In this document: positions 40,220-49,020 of the stretch, piece by piece
Position numbering within the stretch: the first letter of the stretch is position 1
How the letters are laid out: every line of letters begins with the position of its first letter
Source of the DNA: Candidatus Epulonipiscium sp.
GTDB taxonomy: Bacteria > Bacillota_A > Clostridia > Lachnospirales > Cellulosilyticaceae
NCBI GenBank assembly: GCA_012841565.1
Contig: DUUM01000424.1
Span: forward strand, 1 to 64,000
Length of the DNA stretch: 64,000 nt
Reading direction: 5' to 3'
Program-made: the position numbers and the translations under genes
Notes under the pieces: generated by a model
The model's input: only the letters and a program-made list of their open reading frames with translations
Databases searched by the model: none
Told to the model about the DNA's origin: nothing

Positions 40220-42374
40220 CTATTCAATAATTGTATCTTCAGAGGATGAAGTCATCTTAATAGAATACGGTTTCTTACCTGTTAAGCTAATACTTCTTTG
40301 ATCTGGTTGACTTGTTCCTATAAATAATTCATATTCACCTTTATTTAAAACAAATTCTCCTCTTTCATTATATAAACCAAATACTTTTGCATCTAAATTA
40401 ATATCAATCTTCTTACTTTCTCCCGGCTCTAAGAAAATCTTTTTCAAGTATTTCAACTGTGGATTTGGCGTGTTTTCCTTACTGCACTTTATATACAATT
40501 GAATGGATTCTCCTGCTGCATAGTTCCCCTTATTGGCAATATCAAGGGATAGTTCAACTGGTTTATCTAGTTGAATCTCTTTAGAATTGCAGGTAATATT
40601 TGATATGTCAAAATCAGAATAACTAAGTCCATATCCAAATGGGTATAAAGCTTCGTTCTCCATATACCGGTATGTCCTTCCCTTCATGTTATAATCCCTA
40701 ATATCTGGTAACTCTTCAGTTGTTTTATAAAAGGTTACTGGTAGCTTTCCTTCTGGCGCTTTTTCACCAAAAAGTATAGAAGCAATTGCCCTACCACCTT
40801 GCGCACCTGGATACCACCCTTGTAAAATAGCTGGGATGTGTTCATCTGCCCAAGTAACATCAAGCGCACTTCCTGATAATAGTATTAAAACCACTGGCAT
40901 AAATGGTTTCTAGAACCTCTTGCTGGATTCCTGGTAAACTTAAATTAGGTTTATCTCCACTTGCAAATTGATTCCCTTGGTCTCCCTCTTCCCCTTCAAG
41001 GCTTGGATCTAATCCCATACAAGCAATAATAATATCGCTGGCCTCACACACGCCCTTTACTTCTGAAATACGATCGTTAAGCTCTCCTAAGCCGCTTATT
41101 TGTTTTTTATGCAAATGACATCCTTCTGAGAAATTAACTCTCGTATCATCTCCTACATAATCCTGAATCCCTTCAATGATTGTGTAATACCTAGAAGCAG
41201 TTCCCTCATAATTTCCAACTAAAGCTTTTCTATTATTTGCATTAGGACCTATAATACCTATTGATTTGATTTTATCTTTATTTAATGGTAATAATTGATT
41301 TTTATTTTTTAGAAGTACAATGGTTTTACTTGCAACTTTATAATTAAATTCTGAATGCTCTTTACAGTCCACTTGATCATAACTAATATCTTTATAGGGA
41401 TTATTAGAATCGTCCCCAATCATACCTAATTTTAATTTAGCTACATATAAACGTATTACAGCTTCATCCAGTGTTTTTTCATCTACTAAGCCTTCTTCCA
41501 CTGCTTGTTGTAAATATAAGAATAAGTTTCCACAATTTAAATCGCATCCATTATTAATGGCCATGGCAACAGATTCAACTGGTGAATTGGTCACTTTATG
41601 GTACATGTGAAAATCTTTAATCGCCCAACAATCAGAAACAACATGGCCTTTGAAACCCCATTGCTCTCTTAAAATATCAATGAGTAATGTTTTACTTCCA
41701 CAACACGGTTCATCATTTGTACGGTTGTATGCTCCCATAACCGCTTCAACGTTTCCTTCTTGTACACAAGCCTTAAAGGCTGGCAAATAAGTTTCATATA
41801 AATCTTGTTGTGTGACAGTGGCATTAAAACTATGCCTTTCATCCTCTGGCCCTGAGTGAACAACAAAGTGCTTAGCACATGCTGCTGTTTTTAAAAACCG
41901 TGGATCATAACCTTGTAATCCGTAGATGAAACGAACGCCTAGGCGACCACTTAAATAAGGATCTTCCCCAAAGGTTTCATGCCCTCTTCCCCACCTTGGA
42001 TCTCTAAATATATTCACATTCGGCGACCAAAATGTTAAGCCCTTATAAATATCTGTATCACCAAATTTTTGTTGCATATTAAACTTACCTCTGGCTTCTG
42101 TAGAAATAATGTCAGCCGTTTTCTCAATCAAATCTTCATCAAAAGAAGCAGCTAGACCAATGGCCTGCGGAAACACCGTTGCCACTCCTGCCCTTGCCAC
42201 ACCATGCAATGCTTCGTTCCACCAGTTATATGATTTAATTCCTAATCGTTCAATTGCCCCTGCTGAATGAAGGGTTTGGCTTACTTTCTCTTCTAAAGTC
42301 ATTTGTGCAACTAAAGACCTTGCTTCCTTTTCTAATTTAATATATTCTTTTACTTGGTTTGGATCTAATGCCAT
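40220..42374 (-). pseudogene. Glycoside hydrolase family 3 beta-glucosidase/xylosidase, frameshifted
   Basis: Two overlapping frames encode one GH3 enzyme. The first (42374 to 40860, 504 residues) has the barrel with nucleophile Asp248 (HVVSDCWAIKDF), KHFVVHSGPE, and the second-domain GEEGDQGN loop, then breaks after ETIYASG. The second (from 40900 to 40220, 226 residues) resumes with PVVLILLSGSALDVTWADEH and the fibronectin III-like end. GH3 proteins normally read IYATGKPVV here. Only one base remains between the TAT codon and the CCA codon, so 11 bp of the family consensus appear missing, a net +1 shift. The enzyme should be inactive unless the break is a sequencing error or is rescued by recoding. 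Confidence 0.85.
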
Positions 42375-42430
42375 TGTATTTCCTCCTATGATAGTGTTGT
42401 AATAATATTATTGTAATGTTTATGCGCTAA

Positions 42431-44455
42431 TTAGTATATTTTTCTTCCTTTTTCATCTTGGACGCCTGATTTACGATAAAAATATGTGTTGACTTGATCT
42501 CTCCACTCTTTAGCACTTTCTAATTGTTCTTCCAATCGACATAAGATTCGCTCATATGCCGTAGGTTCAATTAATCCTTTAAGACTTATAAACTTTTCAT
42601 TCATTGCCTTAACTTCTTCAACCCCTTCGAAATGGGTATCATAGATATGCTGGATTAAAGTTTTTCCTGTTGATAAGACATGGCTATATTTTAGATGGTG
42701 AAAAAACAGCAATAATTCTTCAGGACAAGTCTCTATATTGTTATACATATTTGCATTAAGTTCATTATATTGTTGTGCATACCCCGTCCCACTATGGCTA
42801 CGGTCCACACCTATTCCTAAGTGATCTGCACGGTGATAGGTTCCCCATCTAGAATATTCATACCCATCTACACTAGGACCATAATGATGATCTGGCTGAA
42901 CCATCCAACCGATTCCTAAAGGACTGGTATATTTTTCATAAGTATCCCTTGATTTCATTAGGATATCCAATAAAATAGTTCCAATCTTTTCTTCAAGTCC
43001 AAAAGTCATTTGTATCCATTCTATTGCTATTTCCTCTGCACTTAAAGATGTATTATAACTTAAACGCCCAAATCCATATAAATTAGCACCGGCAAGATCA
43101 TGCCCCGTCCAATTAACATCATCTCCAGTATTACAGACTGCGGCTATTCCACATTTAACCTGTCCATAAGTCCTTCCACTAACAATGTCACTGACACTAT
43201 CTTGAGATGAATTGCATTTGGTTTTAAAATCTAAAACCTCTTTAAACATAGGAATTAAATAACATACATGACGTTGTTGTCCTGTATATTCTTGCGCAAT
43301 CTGTACCTCTAATATTTGATTAGTTCTTTCTAATTTCCCCAGTAAAGGCGTTACAGGTTCTCGTACTTGAAAGTCCATAGGACCATTTTTAATTTGTAAA
43401 ACCACATTATCTAAAAACTCTCCATCTAGTGGTGCAAAATAATCATACGCTGCTCTTGCCCTATCTGTCTTATAATCTCGCCAATCTTGTTCACAATTAT
43501 ATACAAAACATCTCCAAATAACCGTCCCTCCATATGGCTTTATAATTTTACCTAGCATATTAGCGCCTTCTGCTTGATTACGGTTATAGGTAAAAGGTCC
43601 TGGTCTGCCTTCAGAATCTGCTTTAACGACAAATCCTCCTAAGTTCGGTAAGTGCCTATAGACTTCTTTTATTTTTTCTTCCCACCAGGCAATAACTGTA
43701 GCATCCAAAGGATCTGCTGTCTTTAGACCACCTAATTCTACAGTAGCCGCAAAGTTTAAGCTAATATATAACTTAACACCATAATCTGCAAATACTTCTG
43801 ATAACTTTTCTAGTTTATTATAGTATCTTTCACTAATTAGTTCTGTCGCACTGTCTTTAACATTTACATTGTTAATAACAGTTGCATTAATACCAGAAGA
43901 AGCTATTAACCTTGCATACATTTCAGTTCGTTCATTAATAAAAATTTCATGATTGTTAAAGAAGAAGGATTTTCCTGAATAACCCCTTTCAATACTACCA
44001 TCCATATTGTCCCAATGATTGAATATTCTAATGGGGTTATCAGGTTTCTCTTCTATGTGTATCCCTTTAAGAGTCTTTCCTGTTTGCAAGAAACGAATGA
44101 TATGAAAAACACCATATAATATACCCCTTCCATTAGATCCTTCTATCATAATATTGTTATCCTTCTCAGATAACCTATACTGGTCTTCCACCTTTAAATC
44201 TAATCCTATGCAAATATAGACACCTTTTTTTTCATTAACTTCTAAGTTTTCTTTTGATTCATAAATAGTTAAATCTATATCCAAAATAGCTTTAATAGCT
44301 GTTTTTAGTTCTTTAGCAGCTGTTTTTATAATCCTTCTTTCACATTCATCTAAATTGCTAATTTGTATAAAGACATCTTTAAATTCAATTGTGCTATTTA
44401 GAGATATGCTTTGTTCAACTTTGCTATACTCTAACCACATTTTTTCAAAGCCCAT
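42431..44455 (-). CDS. Alpha-glucuronidase, GH67
   Basis: 674 residues, full length for the family. It removes 4-O-methyl-glucuronic acid from the non-reducing end of aldouronic acids produced from glucuronoxylan. Catalytic residues seen by family motif: acid Glu282 in KADSEGRPGPF, and the general-base pair Asp361 (GPMDFQVREP) and Glu389 (IAQEYTGQQ). Further blocks match: NHWDNMDGSIERGYSG and VIWRCFVYNCEQDWRDYKTD. It is cytoplasmic, as usual. ATG 44455 is used; a second Met six residues in is possible. It is intact, although genes on both sides are broken. Confidence 0.92.
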   Translation of the reverse strand: MGFEKMWLEYSKVEQSISLNSTIEFKDVFIQISNLDECERRIIKTAAKELKTAIKAILDIDLTIYESKENLEVNEKKGVYICIGLDLKVEDQYRLSEKDNNIMIEGSNGRGILYGVFHIIRFLQTGKTLKGIHIEEKPDNPIRIFNHWDNMDGSIERGYSGKSFFFNNHEIFINERTEMYARLIASSGINATVINNVNVKDSATELISERYYNKLEKLSEVFADYGVKLYISLNFAATVELGGLKTADPLDATVIAWWEEKIKEVYRHLPNLGGFVVKADSEGRPGPFTYNRNQAEGANMLGKIIKPYGGTVIWRCFVYNCEQDWRDYKTDRARAAYDYFAPLDGEFLDNVVLQIKNGPMDFQVREPVTPLLGKLERTNQILEVQIAQEYTGQQRHVCYLIPMFKEVLDFKTKCNSSQDSVSDIVSGRTYGQVKCGIAAVCNTGDDVNWTGHDLAGANLYGFGRLSYNTSLSAEEIAIEWIQMTFGLEEKIGTILLDILMKSRDTYEKYTSPLGIGWMVQPDHHYGPSVDGYEYSRWGTYHRADHLGIGVDRSHSGTGYAQQYNELNANMYNNIETCPEELLLFFHHLKYSHVLSTGKTLIQHIYDTHFEGVEEVKAMNEKFISLKGLIEPTAYERILCRLEEQLESAKEWRDQVNTYFYRKSGVQDEKGRKIY

Positions 44456-44541
44456 AAAATATCCTCATTTCAATTTTTATTTTCTTCAATTTTTATTTTT
44501 TTCTGATAATAAAATCCTTTAAAGAACAATATTAAAATTTC

Positions 44542-45030
44542 TTACTTTTGATTTTTTTCCCATGCTGCGGTGCGCTCATCTATAATTGCCTGACCACCTG
44601 AATTTAAGTAATCTTTAAATCCACTATCAAAAACTTGATCAAACTTACTCTTATCAGTAACAACTGATTGGGTTAATATTGCATTGCGCTTATCTGCGAG
44701 TGCTGGCCCCATCCCTGATTCTGTTGCGATATCTCCAAGGTTATAGTTTCCAATAATCACGTTATCCTTAATACTGTATTCATAAGCTTGTTTAATTGTA
44801 TCTACATCTATTCCTATATAAGCAAGAGCACGGGATTTAATATTCAACTCTTCATCTCCAAGATCTAACCCGTTAATTGTAATTGTGTAGTCAATGTTCT
44901 CTTGGGAGTTCATAATTGCATCTCCTGATGCTGATAATTTCTTAATTGCCCCATCAGCTGTAACTTCATGAGCAATACCATCTTCTCCAATTTGAAGAAA
45001 CTTTCTGTTTTCAAAAAGTGTTTGACTCAT
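44542..45030 (-). pseudogene. C-terminal fragment of an Lpl/YtcQ-type extracellular sugar-binding lipoprotein
   Basis: 162 codons that align with the last third of family-1 solute-binding proteins linked to LplB/LplC transporters (IGEDGIAHEVTADG, AYIGIDVDTI, then a WEKNQK end). The signal peptide, lipobox and first domain are absent, and no ribosome binding site precedes the ATG, which lies only 14 bp after the permease stop. A 5' deletion of about 350 codons is the simplest explanation. The importer cannot work with this copy. Confidence 0.75.
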
Positions 45031-45044
45031 TCATTAAAAACAAA

Positions 45045-45851
45045 TTACTCTTTAACTGCTCCCAAAGTTACACCTGAAACAAAATGCTTTTGTAAAAAAG
45101 GGTATACGATTAAAATTGGTATGGTCGCAATCATAATAGTTGCAGCTTTAAGGCTTTCTGAAAGTCCTGGCATGGAAAATCCTTCTTGAGCTGCCACTTC
45201 AACTTGCATAATATTATTTAAGATATTATATAAAAGAAGTTGAATTGGATAATAGGTCCTATTGTTCATATACATTAAAGCATCCGAAAAACCATTCCAG
45301 CGACCTACTGCATAAAACAATGCTAATGTAGCTAATACAGGTTTTGATAAAGGTAAATAAACTCTTATTAATATTTGAATAAAACCTGCACCATCAATTT
45401 GTGCTGATTCCCTAAGGCTAACGGGAATACCATAAAAAAAGCTACGCATTATAATCATATTAAACACACTAATGACGCCTGGTAAAATAAGAACTATTGG
45501 TTTGTTAATCATATGTAAATCTTTAAGTAATAGGTAATTAGGAATAGTCCCAGCATTAAAATACATCGTTAATACAATGATAAAATTTATAAACTTTCTA
45601 CCCTTTAAACTATCAAAAATTAGTGGGTATGCACACAGTGTGGTCATGGTCATAGATGATATTGTAGCAATAATCGTCAATATAGCTGTCCACGCAAGAG
45701 CCCATATATACTTCTTATCTCCTAACACTGTTTTATATGCGTCAAGGTTAAAATCAACAGGCCAGAATAAAACTTTGTTTTTGATTAGAGCATCCACAGA
45801 ACTCAGTGATCTTGCTAATACTGTTAGTAACGGTAACAAATATAACCCCAA
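45045..45851 (-). pseudogene. LplC-type sugar ABC permease, N-terminally truncated
   Basis: 268 codons matching carbohydrate permeases of the LplC/YtcP type (VLARSLSS ... FWPVDFNLDAYKTVL; EAA loop LRESAQIDGAGFIQILIRVYLPLSKP). The family has about 25 more N-terminal residues with the first membrane segment; here the frame begins inside that segment (YLLPLLTVLARSL). It overlaps the LplB-type gene by 98 bp in another frame, an overlap far larger than usual. A deletion joining the two genes would explain both. Confidence 0.65.
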
Positions 45852-46746
45852 CTACTGATTGAAATAAACCAACGGCTGTCGTTAATGAAAACTGTAATCC
45901 TTTTATACCATGTGTATAAACGAACGTGGCTATTACATCTGATACATCTGAAACTAGCAGATTACTTAATGCATATGGACGATCAAAATCACTCCCTAAG
46001 ATTCTCCCTAAACTTAAAATAAGAAGAACAACAATTGTAGATTTGAGCCCAGGCAATGTGATATTCCATATCTTTCTTATACGGCCTGCTCCATCAACTG
46101 AGGCTGCCTCATAAAGTTCTGGGTTAATACCCGTTATACCTGCTAAATAGATAATTGTATTCCATCCAATACTTTGCCAAATGCCAAGGAACACATAAGT
46201 CCACACCCAATGAAACGAAGAATTTAGAAACGGTATACTTTCAAAGCCTAGTTTGTTTAACATAATGTTAATAAGCCCATTGGTAGGTGCAAATAACTGT
46301 AATGCTAAACCCGAAATAATAATCCATGATAAAAAATGTGGCATATATGCGATTGTTTGAGTTATGCGCTTAAACCTCTTAAATACCAATTCATTCAGCA
46401 AAATCGCTAATATAATAGGTGCAGGAAATCCAATCACTAAATCCAAAATATTTAGCATAAATGTATTTCGCAAAGCATAGAGAAAATCCCTGTTCGAAAA
46501 AGCCTTTATAAAATACTCAAATCCATGATTCCCCGCCCATTCCATTTCCCATACACTTTCGATAATACTATATTTCTTAAATTCAATTTGAATATAGGTC
46601 ATGGGAATATATTTGAAAATAATAAAATAGGCTAGTGGAAAAGATAGTAATAAGTAAAGTGTCCAATGCTGCTTTATGTAAATCTTAGCTGTTTTAAATT
46701 TTGAATAACTGGTATTGCTTTTATTCAATTCCATCTTCGACTCCAT
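45754..46746 (-). CDS. LplB-type sugar ABC permease (C-terminus altered)
   Basis: 330 residues with six membrane segments: N-terminal YLLLSFPLAYFIIFKYIPM, a PLHFLSW-type block, and the EAA loop YEAASVDGAGRIRKIWNITLPG that contacts the ATPase. It fits LplB-type polysaccharide or oligosaccharide importers. Family members end about ten residues after a GLFxSVVG block; here that block is followed by a run-on ending in a Cys-rich tail (CGCSNQKQSFILAC) read over the downstream gene in a different frame. Probably damaged at the junction with the LplC-type gene. First gene of the hemicellulose operon. Confidence 0.7.
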   Translation of the reverse strand: MESKMELNKSNTSYSKFKTAKIYIKQHWTLYLLLSFPLAYFIIFKYIPMTYIQIEFKKYSIIESVWEMEWAGNHGFEYFIKAFSNRDFLYALRNTFMLNILDLVIGFPAPIILAILLNELVFKRFKRITQTIAYMPHFLSWIIISGLALQLFAPTNGLINIMLNKLGFESIPFLNSSFHWVWTYVFLGIWQSIGWNTIIYLAGITGINPELYEAASVDGAGRIRKIWNITLPGLKSTIVVLLILSLGRILGSDFDRPYALSNLLVSDVSDVIATFVYTHGIKGLQFSLTTAVGLFQSVVGVIFVTVTNSISKITEFCGCSNQKQSFILAC

Positions 46747-46913
46747 GTTTTCACCTCCTTTAATTGTTCGTAATCATACAGTATCTATAGTGTGTACACT
46801 CATATAAAAGACATCTTTCGCCAAACCTGTACACATATGCGCTCTCAACCTGTATTGCTCACCCTTTCAAACCCCCATTTTTTCACCCCGTTTTTTTTAT
46901 TTGGTATGATTAT

Positions 46914-46942
46914 AAGATATCACGCCGTCTATAAATTGTCAA
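46914..46942 (-). promoter_or_regulatory. Promoter of the hemicellulose operon
   Basis: Minus strand: TTGACA (46937-46942), 17-bp spacer, TATCTT (46914-46919), about 165 bp upstream of the first permease start. Confidence 0.55.
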
Positions 46943-47107
46943 TACTGTTTAATAACCTTATCTAAAACATATATTTTATAGTACATTTTTCGCCTTTTGC
47001 AAAATAACTCCCATTAACGTTACATCTTTTTCACATGCACCATACACCTTTTCTATTTATTAGAAGATAAGTCCCTATTTTCTCTTCAATTGTATTTCTT
47101 CACTACA

Positions 47108-47117
47108 TGTACGTACA
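47108..47117. promoter_or_regulatory. Candidate AraR-type operator TGTACGTACA
   Basis: A perfect 10-bp palindrome matching the core of Bacillus AraR boxes. It lies between the regulator and the operon it faces, about 180 bp before the regulator ATG. The neighbouring gene encodes the same GntR-LacI hybrid class, which supports the call. Confidence 0.5.
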
Positions 47118-47297
47118 GGACTGTTCAATAAAAGCATTAACAGTCTTTCAACCCATATCTATACATGATAACTCTTATTTTTAAGCACTTTTCACTAATA
47201 TCGGGCATCATTTACTTTTAACTTGTATTTTATAATCGATAGTTATATAATACAAATTACAATTAGTCTCACTAAATTAATAACAAAGGGGCATAAC

Positions 47298-48392
47298 ATG
47301 GCTAAAGTAGCTAAATATATTAAAATCATGGATTGGATCATGGAGCAAATCGCTGTAGGCGCTGTCCAACCAGGTGAAAAATTGGATTCTGAAAACATAC
47401 TTTCTGAAACCTTTAAAGTTTCCAGGCAAACTGTACGTCGTGCTCTAGAAGAACTGGAAAAAGCAGATTATATTACAAGAGTCAAAGGCAGTGGCACTTA
47501 TGTGTCAGAAAACCAATCTCTTATTATACCAACCACAATTGATGATAGTAAGTTATTTAAGACGGTAGGGATTATTACCACCTATTTAGATGCCTATATC
47601 TTCCCCTCAATCATCCAAGGAATTGAAACAGAACTTACTAAAAAAGGTTTTATCCTACAGGTAATGTCAACAAAGAACATCGTAGAAAACGAGCTTAGAG
47701 CCTTGCAAATGATGTCAGAAAGTAACTTGGATGGACTTATTATCTGGCCATCTAAAAGTTCTCTTCCCTGTATTAACCTAAACTTATATAAGTCCCTTTC
47801 TAGTAAGGGATTGCCCATGGTTTTTGTGGATTCATACTATCCTGCGTTTCCAGCAACTTGTGTTTGTATAGATGATGTGGCCATTGGTATGACTGCAACA
47901 AATCATCTTATTAGTATGGGACATACTAATATTACAGGAATTTTCCCCCACGAAGATATACAAGGCCATTTGCGATACCAGGGATATGCAAAGGCATTAG
48001 TTGCTGCCGGTTTACCTTTAAGCGATGAACATATACACTGGTATTCTAAAGAAAATGTGGAGGAAGATTTAACAAAAGCCTCACTTTGGAAAAGTCTCAA
48101 AGAATGCAGCGCAGCTTTTTGTTTTAATGATAGTTTAGCACTTATGTTAATAGATCAGCTTCATCATAAAGAGATATTTGTGCCTGAAGACTTTTCTGTG
48201 GTGGGAGTAGATAATATTTTTATGGCTAAGAGAGCTGAACTTACAAGTATTATCCATCCAGGTGAGAAGTTGGGTACAGCCGTGGCAGAATTACTGATCT
48301 CTATGATTAATGGTAAAAGAAGCGAAAACATCTTTTTCCAACCACAACTTATATCACGTAATTCTGTTAAAAATTTAAACTCTTCATTATAA
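47298..48392 (+). CDS. AraR-type transcriptional regulator (GntR DNA-binding domain plus LacI-like sensor)
   Basis: About 364 residues from MAKVAKYIKIMDWIMEQI. The ATG at 47298 follows AAAGGGG; the frame is open further upstream but lacks a signal. Residues 1-70 are a GntR winged helix (GEKLDSENILSETFKVSRQTVRRALEE, then GSGTYV). Residues about 80-360 are a LacI/GalR-like periplasmic-binding-protein sensor (GIITTYLDAYIFP, GHTNITGIF, VVGVDNIF). This arrangement is that of AraR, which senses L-arabinose and represses arabinan or hemicellulose genes. It is divergent from the locus and probably represses it. Unlike its targets it is intact. Confidence 0.85.
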   Translation: MAKVAKYIKIMDWIMEQIAVGAVQPGEKLDSENILSETFKVSRQTVRRALEELEKADYITRVKGSGTYVSENQSLIIPTTIDDSKLFKTVGIITTYLDAYIFPSIIQGIETELTKKGFILQVMSTKNIVENELRALQMMSESNLDGLIIWPSKSSLPCINLNLYKSLSSKGLPMVFVDSYYPAFPATCVCIDDVAIGMTATNHLISMGHTNITGIFPHEDIQGHLRYQGYAKALVAAGLPLSDEHIHWYSKENVEEDLTKASLWKSLKECSAAFCFNDSLALMLIDQLHHKEIFVPEDFSVVGVDNIFMAKRAELTSIIHPGEKLGTAVAELLISMINGKRSENIFFQPQLISRNSVKNLNSSL

Positions 48393-48403
48393 TTAAGCCC
48401 GCA

Positions 48404-48444
48404 AAAAGACCTCATTTGTATTTTAACTACAAATGAGGTCTTTT
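48404..48444. terminator. Bidirectional terminator between convergent genes
   Basis: Perfect 17-bp stem (AAAAGACCTCATTTGTA / TACAAATGAGGTCTTTT) with a 7-nt loop, ending in T4 on both strands, between the AraR-type gene and the zinc-ribbon gene. Confidence 0.85.
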
Positions 48445-48463
48445 ATAAACAACTTAATAATCT

Positions 48464-48997
48464 CTAATGTTCTATTCTACGGCCACATTCCATACACATT
48501 AGGCCACTACTATCCACTACTGCACCACAAACACATTCTACCTCTTGCCCAGCCTCACTTGTCAGTAAAACTTCCCCTAATTCTTCGTCCATTAATTTTT
48601 CTGTACTAGCACCGCAGGAAGGGCAAAATTGTTGGCCTTTTTTTAATTTAAATCCACAGCTACATATGTTGTTTTTGATACTTTCTTGAATGCTTTTTTC
48701 ATGTTCCAATTTTTTTATATCAGAATCGATTGTATTTATCTTTTCATAAAATGAGCCTAACTGCTCTAACTCGACTTTTCCAGCTGTGTATAGATCATAT
48801 ACTTCCATGCCAATAAACTGATACATTTTTGTTTTATCTTCTACTAGAATTTTTATTTCATTGTTTATTGCATTAATAGATTTTTGATCTGCAGTGTTCG
48901 CCATTAATTCCGTAACTTTATCGCTTAAGGGGGCTACACTACCTGCAACTTTCTCCGATGTATGCTTGATTTTTCCTAAAAAATTATTTATAGCCAT
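48464..48997 (-). CDS. Double zinc-ribbon protein in a dynamin operon
   Basis: 177 residues. The N-terminal 100 residues are helical and charged (KVTELMANTADQKSINAINNEIKILVEDKTK ...), probably coiled coil. The C-terminal 60 contain two zinc ribbons: CSCGFKLKKGQQFCPSCG and CVCGAVVDSSGLMCMECG. There is no membrane segment. It follows the second dynamin gene by 23 bp in the same operon, so it is likely a cytosolic partner or adaptor of the dynamin-like GTPases. I do not recognise it as a named family and infer no enzymatic activity. Confidence 0.7.
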   Translation of the reverse strand: MAINNFLGKIKHTSEKVAGSVAPLSDKVTELMANTADQKSINAINNEIKILVEDKTKMYQFIGMEVYDLYTAGKVELEQLGSFYEKINTIDSDIKKLEHEKSIQESIKNNICSCGFKLKKGQQFCPSCGASTEKLMDEELGEVLLTSEAGQEVECVCGAVVDSSGLMCMECGRRIEH

Positions 48998-49020
48998 TTA
49001 AACTCACCTTCCTTATTTGT

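Larger units (their letters stand above)
46747..47297. other. Regulatory intergenic region between the hemicellulose operon and its AraR-type regulator
   Basis: 551 bp without a credible gene. It contains the minus-strand promoter at 46914-46942, a TGTACGTACA palindrome at 47108-47117, and GTAC-centred sites at 46792-46799 (GTGTACAC) and 46828-46833 (TGTACA). The rest is AT-rich and shows no feature I can support. Confidence 0.6.

Noticed and set aside
47223..47297. Longer start for the AraR-type regulator
   Set aside because: The upstream extension is hydrophobic with no ribosome binding site; the ATG at 47298 follows AAAGGGG and begins the family's usual sequence.
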